This document shows positions 1 to 6,398 of a stretch of 10,445 nucleotides of DNA, piece by piece. A program made the translations under genes and the position numbers. The notes below the pieces were generated by a model. That model did no database searches, was not told the DNA's origin, and saw nothing but the letters and a program-made list of their open reading frames with translations. Numbering within the stretch: the first letter of the stretch is position 1; every line of letters begins with the position of its first letter. This stretch comes from Oscillospiraceae bacterium (lineage in GTDB: Bacteria; Bacillota; Clostridia; Oscillospirales; Oscillospiraceae), in assembly GCA_017409645.1 (NCBI GenBank), contig JAFQSI010000289.1, positions 1 through 10,445 on the forward strand, in the 5' to 3' direction.

Positions 1-1458
1 GACAAATCCGCCTGCGAAGCAGACTGTGCCCGGCTGCAGCAGACCCTGGACCAGCTCCACGCCGAGCTGGAAGCCGCCGCAGACCACAAGGCCGAGCTGG
101 AAATCGCGCTGGCCGATGCCCGGAATAACAAGGAGCAGCTGGACGCCGAATGTGCCCGGCTCCTGGACCTCCTCGATCAGCTCAGCGGTGTCCAGCTGGA
201 GCGGGAGGAGACGGCCCAGCGCCACCAGGAAGCACAGACCCAGCTTGCGCAGGCCAAAGCCACCGTCCAGGACCTGAACAATGCCATCGCAGAGCATGAC
301 CGTCAGACCGTCGGGCTGAATGACCAGGCTGTCGGTCTGCGGGCTGACTGTGCCGGTGCCAAGGCCCTCCATGAGCAGGCACAGATCGAGCATGACGCTC
401 TGTGCGAGTCCCTGAACAACACCCGCCAGTCCACCGAAGCCATCAACGCCCGCCGGATCGAGCTGCAGAGCCAGCTGGACGAGGCCGACGCCGCCCTGAA
501 GGTCGCAAAGGCCGACGCCGAACAGAAGGAGCAGGATCTGACCGCTGCCAAAAATGCCTACCAGGAGATCGATACATCCATCCTGACCCTGGGCAGACAG
601 CTGCAGAAGCAGATCGAAGCCAATACCGACTACCACGACAACCATCTGCTTCCCGCCCGGCGGAAGCTGGATCAGGCCCAGACCGCTCTGGCCCAGGACC
701 GGCAGGAGCTTGCCAACGCAGAGCAGCAGCTGAAGGAGCTGGAAGAGACCTGCACCGAGCTTTCCAGGAAGACCAACCAGACCAAGATCCTGATCAACGC
801 CGAGATCCTGAACAAGGAGCAGCGCGACAGGGAGCTGCTGAATGCCGAGACGGAGCTGAACGGAAAGCTCGCCGACGCAGAGCGCGAGCGGACCGAAAAT
901 CAGGCCAAGCTCGACAAGCTGAACCAGGAGCTGTACCGGCTGACTGCCGGCGTCATCCAGCCCCTGCTCGAGGACATCGCCAAGGCGGAGAAGACCCTCC
1001 AGGAAAAGGGCTCCAAGGTGGTCCTGCAGCGCTACGAGCAGCTGAAGGCCGAAAAGGAGGAGCTGGTCCATCAGGTGGAGGTTACCCTTGCCAAGCTCCC
1101 GGCTCTGGAGCAGGAGCTGACCGAGCAGCGCACCGCCAGGGACAAGGCCCAGGCAGAGCTGTTCGCCACCCAGACCAGCATCCGGGAGATGACTGCCGAA
1201 CACGACAAGCTCCGCAGCGACCTGTCCATCCTAGATTCCGAGGAGGAGCGCCGCAGGTTCGACCTCTGCCAGCAGCGGCTGAAAGCCCTGGTCGAGATCC
1301 GTCAGGCCCTGATCGACCGCAGCAGGGAATCGGGCTTCGGCATGGAATACAAGGACGCCCTGAAGAACACCATCAAGCTCGCTTCCGATACCATGCGCGA
1401 CATCCAGTCCCAGATCACCGCCTATTCCGACCTTTTCTCCAAAAAGCTGGGCTCCTGA
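1..1458 (+). CDS. Large coiled-coil protein, 5'-truncated by the window edge
   Basis: Frame 1 is open from the first base to a TGA at 1456-1458, giving 485 visible residues; the start lies outside the window. Residues 1 to about 345 are almost pure heptad-type coiled coil, rich in Gln, Glu, Ala, Leu, Lys and Arg with few aromatics and little Gly or Pro. The last ~140 residues remain helical but are more varied, ending in a segment with FGMEYKDALKNTIKLA and a basic tail, FSKKLGS. No Walker motif, signal peptide or membrane segment is visible. The composition recalls SMC/SbcC arms or scaffold proteins, but no ATPase head can be seen in this part, so the function is unknown. It lies 118 bp upstream of the next gene with no terminator between them, so read-through is possible. 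Shorter reading frames overlapping it in other phases are shadows. Confidence 0.88.
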   Translation, partial: DKSACEADCARLQQTLDQLHAELEAAADHKAELEIALADARNNKEQLDAECARLLDLLDQLSGVQLEREETAQRHQEAQTQLAQAKATVQDLNNAIAEHDRQTVGLNDQAVGLRADCAGAKALHEQAQIEHDALCESLNNTRQSTEAINARRIELQSQLDEADAALKVAKADAEQKEQDLTAAKNAYQEIDTSILTLGRQLQKQIEANTDYHDNHLLPARRKLDQAQTALAQDRQELANAEQQLKELEETCTELSRKTNQTKILINAEILNKEQRDRELLNAETELNGKLADAERERTENQAKLDKLNQELYRLTAGVIQPLLEDIAKAEKTLQEKGSKVVLQRYEQLKAEKEELVHQVEVTLAKLPALEQELTEQRTARDKAQAELFATQTSIREMTAEHDKLRSDLSILDSEEERRRFDLCQQRLKALVEIRQALIDRSRESGFGMEYKDALKNTIKLASDTMRDIQSQITAYSDLFSKKLGS

Positions 1459-1499
1459 CCGGGACTGACCCCCAAATTTCTGCGTATTTCATAAAAATA

Positions 1500-1528
1500 T
1501 TGACGAATAATCCATTCTGTGGTATTAC
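1500..1528 (+). promoter_or_regulatory. Sigma-A promoter of the helical-protein/ATPase operon
   Basis: The -35 box TTGACG (1500-1505) and the -10 box TATTAC (1523-1528) are separated by exactly 17 nt, inside a clearly AT-rich island between GC-rich genes. The predicted transcription start is near 1535, leaving a leader of about 42 nt before the ATG at 1577. A loose GTGGT/ACCAC pair (1519-1523 and 1540-1544) flanks the -10 box but is too short to call an operator. The position suggests that genes 2 to 6 can be expressed independently of the upstream coiled-coil gene. Confidence 0.72.
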
Positions 1529-1576
1529 TTTATTAGTGAACCACGCCTAAAAACGAAACCAGAAAGGACGAATACC

Positions 1577-2872
1577 ATGGCAAACAAAGGCTTAACCAAG
1601 CTCTGGAAAAAGCTCACCGGCGGCAGGCAGAAGGACGTCAGTGAAACTGTCGACGAGCGCGTCAAGGAACATGACAAGCTCACCGAGGACCGGGTCCGGG
1701 AACTGGATCTGGCCAAGCTGTTGACCACCGTCGAGCTGAGTCTGGACAGCTCCACCAGCAACCTCTCTGCCGATAAGATCGAAGAGCTGCGCACCCGCAG
1801 CGTCCTGAAGCGGACCCGCTACGAGATGGTGGAGCATCCCGTTGTCACCAAGGAAGATCTGACCGAGATCGACCACCTCATCAAGTGCATCGTCTATGAG
1901 ATCAAGTACGCCGTGGAAAAGGGCTACGAGACCTCTGCCCACTGGTCCACCGTGGCGCTGGCCCTGGCCAACGAGGCGCTGCACATCCCCGTCCCGGAGA
2001 ATGCCCTCGAGTATTCTGCCGCTCTGATGGAAAAACGGCGTGAATACGCCCGGAACCTGCGGATCCTGACCCAGGACGCCCTGCACTATGACGAGTATAC
2101 CGCCGAGCTGGCCACCCACAACCGCCGTTACGATGAAAAGGATAAGGAAATCAAGATCCTCAGCGAGAAGGTCCAGGCCATCATCGATTCCAGGGAAGGT
2201 CCCCGGCTGCTGGTGGATATCCGCAACAACGCCGACGATCTGGCCAAGATGCAGCCCGCCGCCCGGGAGCTTCGCGACATGATGCGGAATCTGCATCTGC
2301 TGAAAAGAGATCTGCTGGCCTCTGCTCTGTCGATCAACACCGCTGCCGAGCAGCAGCGCCTGTATGACCAGCGCATCAGCCAGATGCGCAACATCGTCGC
2401 CATCTTCCCCCGTGTCGAAGATCCCAAGCTGGCCGCCAAGAACCAGGAAGCCGCTGAGAAATATGCCGACGAGCTGCGCAACCGTCTGAACCGCGCTGAG
2501 GCCGGTCTGAAGGCCATTGACGCCAACCTCAGCGAGCTGATCAATCTGGGCAGCCACAGCATCTTCCAGAAGGGCACCAGCGAGGCTCTGGAGATGTATG
2601 CCGAGCTGCGGATGAGAGAGTTCAAGGAAAAGGAAGCCGAGCTGGAGGCCACCCGTGCCGCGATCCGTGAAAAAGAGCAGGCCAAGATGCTCAAGAAGAT
2701 CGAGCGCAACCTTGCCGAGGAGCTGAACCGCCTGGCCCAGGAGGACGAGGACGAAGTGATCACCGTCATCGAGGAGCAGGTGGAGCAGGTCACCGAAGAT
2801 CTGCATGAAGCCGAGGCCGAATACGAGGAAGAGGACGAGGATCTGCTGCTCATCGAGGAAGATGCAGAGTGA
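1577..2872 (+). CDS. Helical protein with basic N-terminus and acidic C-terminal tail, unknown function
   Basis: This 431-residue protein is not a family I recognise. The ATG at 1577 follows AGAAAGGA (1561-1568) at a good distance. Residues 1-15 (GLTKLWKKLTGG core) form a short basic, amphipathic-looking segment with one Trp, which could contact membrane. The rest is almost entirely helical: residues 20-110, a more varied stretch at 110-150, and long charged helices at 150-210, 220-275 and 285-388. The tail, 389-431, contains 23 Asp/Glu in 43 residues and an EDEDLLLIEE stretch. There is no signal peptide, membrane span or enzyme motif. It is the first gene after the operon promoter and lies 29 bp upstream of the next helical gene. 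Basic N-terminus, helical core and acidic tail is the general layout of ESCRT-III-type polymer proteins, but it is longer than usual for them; a scaffold or adaptor role is equally possible. Confidence 0.9.
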   Translation: MANKGLTKLWKKLTGGRQKDVSETVDERVKEHDKLTEDRVRELDLAKLLTTVELSLDSSTSNLSADKIEELRTRSVLKRTRYEMVEHPVVTKEDLTEIDHLIKCIVYEIKYAVEKGYETSAHWSTVALALANEALHIPVPENALEYSAALMEKRREYARNLRILTQDALHYDEYTAELATHNRRYDEKDKEIKILSEKVQAIIDSREGPRLLVDIRNNADDLAKMQPAARELRDMMRNLHLLKRDLLASALSINTAAEQQRLYDQRISQMRNIVAIFPRVEDPKLAAKNQEAAEKYADELRNRLNRAEAGLKAIDANLSELINLGSHSIFQKGTSEALEMYAELRMREFKEKEAELEATRAAIREKEQAKMLKKIERNLAEELNRLAQEDEDEVITVIEEQVEQVTEDLHEAEAEYEEEDEDLLLIEEDAE

Positions 2873-2901
2873 TCCGCGCACCCAGAAAGGATGGATGAAT
2901 C

Positions 2902-3648
2902 ATGGGTTTTATTGATAACATCAAGAACAAGCTCACCGGCGCTGACAAGACCTCCAAGGAGCGCTATGACGAGAATATCGCAAAGCGCCAGAAGCGCTTT
3001 GACAAGATCCTGAAGGAAAAGGCCTCCCGCCAGAAGATGCAGGGCGAGTGCGCCGCCGTTCTGGACGAGTGCCGGACCGCCTTCTCCAACTGCATCAACA
3101 CCGAGCGTGCCCGTTCCAGAAAAAAGCGCCTTGACGGCTATGACACCTCCACCGAGGAGGCCCGGATCCGCGAAGCTGCCGTCGGCATTCTGGTCGTTGA
3201 TGAGGCCAAGTACAAGCTCCAGGCCATCAGCTCCGAGTCCGATCTGAATATGGCCATGAATCGGCTGGGTATGGCCCTGCGCCAGCTGCGCCGCATGGAC
3301 AACACCAGCACCGCCGTCAGCGCCTCCACCGAGCGGATCCTGGAGGACTGGTGCCCCGGTCTGGTGGCCGAGTCCGGCGACCTGACTATGACCAAGCTGG
3401 AGGTCCCCGCCGAGATGCGCGGCCGCATCGACGATGACTTCGTCTCTGATCTGGTGTCCGGCAGCGATTACGCCACCGCTCTGAAGATGCGCTCCTACCG
3501 CAACTCCGCCCCTCAGAAGCCCGCCGCCCAGCCCGCTCCCCAGGTCAGCAGCACCAGTGCCATGGTCGACGACCTTCTGCGCAAGGCTTACGGCACCGCA
3601 GGCAGCGAGGAGCCCGAAGACATCAGCGATTTCAAGAATCAGGTCTGA
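2902..3648 (+). CDS. Helical protein with N-terminal amphipathic segment and C-terminal tail motif (ESCRT-III-like layout)
   Basis: This is a 248-residue protein. The ATG at 2902 follows CCAGAAAGGA (leader motif ending 2891), with 11 nt from its GG to the start codon. It begins MGFIDNIKNKLTG, an amphipathic-looking segment nearly identical to the start of the convergent zinc-ribbon protein at 8126-8599. Residues 17-70 are a strongly basic helix, and 84-150 are further helices including SDLNMAMNRLGMALRQL (113-129). Next come a region with DDDFVSDLV (177-185), a Pro/Ala linker (about 202-216) and a short predicted helix MVDDLLRKAYG (221-231) before an acidic end. This order (membrane-type N-terminus, basic helical hairpin, later short helices, flexible linker, terminal docking helix) matches the ESCRT-III/PspA general plan, and the ATPase two genes downstream is Vps4-like. 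The similarity is by eye only, and a plain coiled-coil adaptor is the alternative. No enzymatic motif is present. Confidence 0.9.
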   Translation: MGFIDNIKNKLTGADKTSKERYDENIAKRQKRFDKILKEKASRQKMQGECAAVLDECRTAFSNCINTERARSRKKRLDGYDTSTEEARIREAAVGILVVDEAKYKLQAISSESDLNMAMNRLGMALRQLRRMDNTSTAVSASTERILEDWCPGLVAESGDLTMTKLEVPAEMRGRIDDDFVSDLVSGSDYATALKMRSYRNSAPQKPAAQPAPQVSSTSAMVDDLLRKAYGTAGSEEPEDISDFKNQV

Positions 3649-3679
3649 CCGGTTCCCGCTTGACACCTTAACCATCCCC

Positions 3680-3720
3680 GAAACCCACGGAAACGCCCCG
3701 GATCCGTGGGTTTCTCCAGA
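3680..3720 (+). terminator. Intra-operon hairpin, probable partial terminator or processing site
   Basis: GAAACCCACGGA (3680-3691) and TCCGTGGGTTTC (3703-3714) form a perfect 12-bp stem with an 11-nt loop, 32 nt after the stop of the preceding gene. The following bases (CTCCAGA) give a poor U-tract, and the only U run is inside the stem, so complete termination is unlikely. It more likely reduces transcription into the ATPase genes or protects the 3' end of the upstream message. No convincing promoter follows it, so genes 4 to 6 probably depend on read-through. Confidence 0.5.
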
Positions 3721-3730
3721 TACCGATTTC

Positions 3731-3737
3731 AGGAGGT
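3731..3737 (+). promoter_or_regulatory. Strong Shine-Dalgarno site of the AAA+ ATPase gene
   Basis: AGGAGGT is a near-perfect anti-SD match and lies 5 nt before the ATG at 3743. It is stronger than the AGAAAGG-type sites of genes 2, 3 and 6. It fixes the start at the first Met of MAMTT rather than the third residue, and may compensate for lower transcript levels after the upstream hairpin. Confidence 0.75.
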
Positions 3738-3742
3738 AATTC

Positions 3743-5155
3743 ATGGCTATGACTACAGCCCAAATCAACATGCTGGTCAATGCATACAGCGGTGCGATCA
3801 GCCAGGCCGAACGGCTTCGGGAGCGCTACCGCCAGGATCCTTCCATCCAGCTCCTTGCAGACGAGAGCCTGCAGTACAAGACTGCTGCCGACATCTGCGG
3901 TCTGCTGGCCAACGAATATTCCGGCTCTGAGCTGGTCCGCGGCGACTGGCAGGCAAAGCAGCGCCGGGCCGAGGAGAAAATCCGGGAGATCAAGCGGCTG
4001 GCCGACAATGAGCCCGAGCCCGTCCGCACCCCTGTCTTTGCCGACGCTCCCCCCGAGAACAACGCTCCCGCTTCCTCCAGAAGCAGCAGCCGTTCCTCCG
4101 GTGCTTCCCGTTCCTCCGGCAGCGGCAGCCAGTCCTCCTCCGGCGGCAAGAAGCGCTCTGCCGACGAGCTTTCCGACGAGGATGTGCAGAAATGGTTCCG
4201 GGAAACGCCCCCGGAGCATGGCTTCGACCAGGTGGCCGGTATGACCAGTCTGGTGGAGCAGCTGCGCAGCTGTCTGCCCGATGCCGCCGCCGATGCCGTC
4301 AAGGATCACATGGGCGTGTCCCGGATCAACGGCATCTTCCTCTACGGCCCTCCCGGCTGCGGCAAGACCTACTGCATCAACGCCTTCATCCACGAGCTGA
4401 TGGTCAACTATGCCGACGAAAACGGCAATCATTACAAGTATATGTTCCTCAGCGGCAGCGACATCCACGACAAGTATGTCGGCGGTGCCGAGCGCCGGGT
4501 CAAGCGCGCCTTCGAGGAGGCCGCCAACAACGCCCCATGCATCCTGTTCATCGATGAGATCGAGAACGTCTGCCGCAACCGCTCCACCCCCAATCTGCCC
4601 GGTCACGCCTGGTCCACCACCGCCCAGTTCCTGACCAGCTTCAACGATCTGCTGGACTCCAAGAAGAAGGTCATCTTCATCGGCGCCACCAACTATCCCA
4701 ACATGGTCGAGGGTGCCATGCTCGACCGCATCCGTCTGGTCCAGGTTCCCCTGCCCGACTCCGTGGCCCGCAAGCGCCGCTTTGAGATCCTGGGCATCAA
4801 GGAATCCGGCGTCCCCAGGGACCAGGAGCCCGAGGATACCCGCAGCATCGAGCCGAAGCTGTATCTGGAGGAGGGCTTCCACATCATGGACATGGCCCAG
4901 GCCACCATCAATTACAGCTATCGTGACTTCAACCGTCTGATCGAGGCCCTGACCAACGCCATGAACAACGAGATGAAGGATATCTACGGTTCTGACGGTA
5001 CCGCCCGGGTCGAGGCCATGAAGACCGGTGCCTACCCCCTGCGCCGGGAGATGTTTGAGAAGGTCATCGCAGCCCACAAGCCCAGCAAGAAAGACGAGAT
5101 GATCCGCTCCCTGGATGCCTGGGACTCCGAGATCCAGTCCACACTGGAAGGGTAA
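3743..5155 (+). CDS. AAA+ ATPase of Vps4/katanin-like type with N-terminal helical (MIT-like) region
   Basis: This 470-residue protein has a complete single AAA+ module. Residues 4-88 form three probable helices, the last being AKQRRAEEKIREIKRLA, which resembles the final helix of MIT domains. Residues 108-136 are a Ser-rich disordered linker. The AAA+ core begins at FDQVAGM (161-167). It has Walker A GPPGCGKT (202-209), a pore-loop-1-like KYVGGAE (244-250) followed by a basic helix, Walker B ILFIDE (267-272), sensor 1 GATN (314-317) and an arginine-finger region MLDRIR (326-331). The C-terminus carries FEKVIAAHKPSKKDEMIRSLDAW (438-460, positions only approximate for the family match), recalling the Pro-Ser helix of the meiotic clade (Vps4, katanin, spastin). 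All catalytic residues are present, so it should be an active hexameric remodeller or unfoldase; cytoplasmic. Its likely substrates are the helical proteins encoded just upstream. FtsH, ClpX and MoxR types are less likely because no protease, zinc-finger or MIDAS-partner features are present. Confidence 0.95.
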   Translation: MAMTTAQINMLVNAYSGAISQAERLRERYRQDPSIQLLADESLQYKTAADICGLLANEYSGSELVRGDWQAKQRRAEEKIREIKRLADNEPEPVRTPVFADAPPENNAPASSRSSSRSSGASRSSGSGSQSSSGGKKRSADELSDEDVQKWFRETPPEHGFDQVAGMTSLVEQLRSCLPDAAADAVKDHMGVSRINGIFLYGPPGCGKTYCINAFIHELMVNYADENGNHYKYMFLSGSDIHDKYVGGAERRVKRAFEEAANNAPCILFIDEIENVCRNRSTPNLPGHAWSTTAQFLTSFNDLLDSKKKVIFIGATNYPNMVEGAMLDRIRLVQVPLPDSVARKRRFEILGIKESGVPRDQEPEDTRSIEPKLYLEEGFHIMDMAQATINYSYRDFNRLIEALTNAMNNEMKDIYGSDGTARVEAMKTGAYPLRREMFEKVIAAHKPSKKDEMIRSLDAWDSEIQSTLEG

Positions 5156-5164
5156 GGGTGCCCC

Positions 5165-6340
5165 ATGAGTGAGCTTCACTATGCCTGTGAGCTATGGACG
5201 CCGACGGTGTCCCTGAAAGCGCTGCCCGACTCCTATATCTGGTCCCAGCAGCTCCTGGGAATGATCAACCTGGGAAAGACCCAGCAGAGCTTCTACAAAA
5301 ACAATCTGCCGACCACTCCCCTCAGCGGCGCTGTCTTCGCCGGTGCTGCCGGCAACGGACGGCACACCACTGCCGAGGCTCTGGCCATGTCTTTGGCCTT
5401 GCAGCACAAGGATGCCAACATTCTGCATCTGCGGCTCCGGGGTGCCTTCCTGGATTTTGAACAACCCGATACAGCCCTGAAAGCCCTGGCCTCCCTGCGG
5501 GACGCCTTCCGGTCTGCCGACGGCATGTGCCTGCTGCTCGACGAGCCCCAGGACTGCCGCCACAGCCGGATGCTCCAGTCCCATCTGCTGATGCTGCGCA
5601 GCGCCTTCCGCCGGGAATGTCCCACCAAGCCCTTCTACCTGATCATTGTCACCGATTCAGTCGACTCCGTTCTCTCCGGTCTGCTGCGGGAGCTGCCCCT
5701 TCTGGCCTGTGCCGCTCCCACAACGGATGAGCGCAGAGCCTGGCTCTCCGCGCAGCTGCGCAGCGGCATCAAAAAGATCACCGCTGAGATCTCCATGGCC
5801 GATCTGGCCGCCAAAACAGAGGGCTTCTCCTGGTATCAGCTCCAGCAGCTGCGGAGCTATCTGCAAAGTCAGCTCTTCCTGAACGCCCAGCAGCAGGCAG
5901 AGCAGCAGCGCGAGGACATCGCTGCCGCCGCCAATGCCGTCACCGACAAGCAGATCGCTGCCGCCGTGCAGAAGCACCGCATCCATCTGATCAAGACCGG
6001 CGATGCAACACCCGACCTGTCCCAGCTGGAGCCCCTGCTCCACGCCCTGAAGGCGCAGCTTCCCGTACAGCAGAGCGTGGTCCCCTATGTCCAGGCCATT
6101 CCCGTCCAGGCCGGTGCCGCAGCTGTCCCCGTCACCGCAGCTCCCGTTTCCGGCGCCGCGGAGATCCAGGAGTCCATCGGCGAGGAGGACCCCGCCTTCG
6201 ACAAGAGCAGCAACCTGGAGCAGCAGGAGAAGCATGGCAATCCGGATGCCCTGGATGGCGACGAATTCATCTTCTCCCTGGGCGATATGCTGAAACTGCC
6301 CGATCTTTCCGCCGTTGCAGCGGAACAGCCGGAGACGTAA
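5165..6340 (+). CDS. Degenerate AAA+ protein (pseudo-ATPase partner) with disordered C-terminal tail
   Basis: This 391-residue protein starts 9 bp after the ATPase stop, with a G-rich SD (AAGGG) overlapping the preceding stop, so translation is probably coupled. The fold can be followed by parallel landmarks with the upstream ATPase. The P-loop is degraded: GAAGNGRHT at 60-68 has Arg-His where Lys-Thr/Ser are expected. Walker B is intact, CLLLDEP (122-128). A sensor-1 strand IIVTDS (160-165) and an arginine-finger-like LLRELPLL (173-180) follow, then a small helical domain with FSWYQLQQLRSYL (221-233). Residues 240-300 are helical and Gln-rich. Residues 300-391 are a Val/Pro/Ala linker and acidic tail ending near MLKLPDLSAV (375-384). 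Loss of the Walker A Lys argues against normal ATP hydrolysis. It probably assembles with the intact ATPase as a structural or regulatory subunit, or acts as an adaptor. ClpA/DnaA-type loaders are less consistent with the gene order. Confidence 0.9.
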   Translation: MSELHYACELWTPTVSLKALPDSYIWSQQLLGMINLGKTQQSFYKNNLPTTPLSGAVFAGAAGNGRHTTAEALAMSLALQHKDANILHLRLRGAFLDFEQPDTALKALASLRDAFRSADGMCLLLDEPQDCRHSRMLQSHLLMLRSAFRRECPTKPFYLIIVTDSVDSVLSGLLRELPLLACAAPTTDERRAWLSAQLRSGIKKITAEISMADLAAKTEGFSWYQLQQLRSYLQSQLFLNAQQQAEQQREDIAAAANAVTDKQIAAAVQKHRIHLIKTGDATPDLSQLEPLLHALKAQLPVQQSVVPYVQAIPVQAGAAAVPVTAAPVSGAAEIQESIGEEDPAFDKSSNLEQQEKHGNPDALDGDEFIFSLGDMLKLPDLSAVAAEQPET

Positions 6341-6379
6341 GCCGCCCCGCGCCTGATCCCCAAACTCAAATCATCCCCC

Positions 6380-6386
6380 AGAAAGG
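6380..6386 (+). promoter_or_regulatory. Ribosome binding site that decides the start of the SWIM-ATPase gene
   Basis: AGAAAGG directly abuts a TTG at 6387, leaving no spacer for that codon, but lies 12 nt from the ATG at 6399. The same CCAGAAAGG leader motif precedes genes 2 and 3 with spacers of 9 and 11 nt. This favours the ATG and removes four residues from the longest possible reading. Confidence 0.65.
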
Positions 6387-6398
6387 TTGGATCTATCG

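Noticed and set aside
402..1550. 382-codon plus-strand frame overlapping the upstream coiled-coil gene
   Set aside because: Its product is a low-complexity Arg/Pro/Gly/Ala/Gln mixture with no domain pattern. Frame 1 gives a coherent coiled-coil protein through the same bases and is open from the window edge.
1592..2881. 429-codon antisense frame opposite the helical protein
   Set aside because: Leu/Gly/Val/His-rich translation with no motif. It is explained by the G/C-ending codons of the real gene, which suppress stops on the opposite strand.
3660..3688. Perfect TTGACA at 3660-3665, possible internal promoter for the ATPase genes
   Set aside because: At a 17-nt spacing the sequence is ACCCAC, and nothing like a -10 box lies at 16-18 nt. 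The site also runs into the hairpin stem.
2128..3780. 550-codon antisense frame across two plus-strand genes
   Set aside because: It spans a real intergenic hairpin and two supported genes, has a Ser-rich or Gly/Leu-rich meaningless product, and has no good ribosome binding site seen.
4081..4145. Short repeated bases (CGTTCCTCCGG twice) as a possible DNA repeat element
   Set aside because: It lies inside the Ser/Arg/Gly-rich linker of the ATPase and is explained by the repetitive SRSSG residues.
3668..5179. 503-codon antisense frame opposite the AAA+ ATPase
   Set aside because: The plus strand has every AAA+ motif in order. The antisense product is a Gly/Leu/Val-rich shadow.
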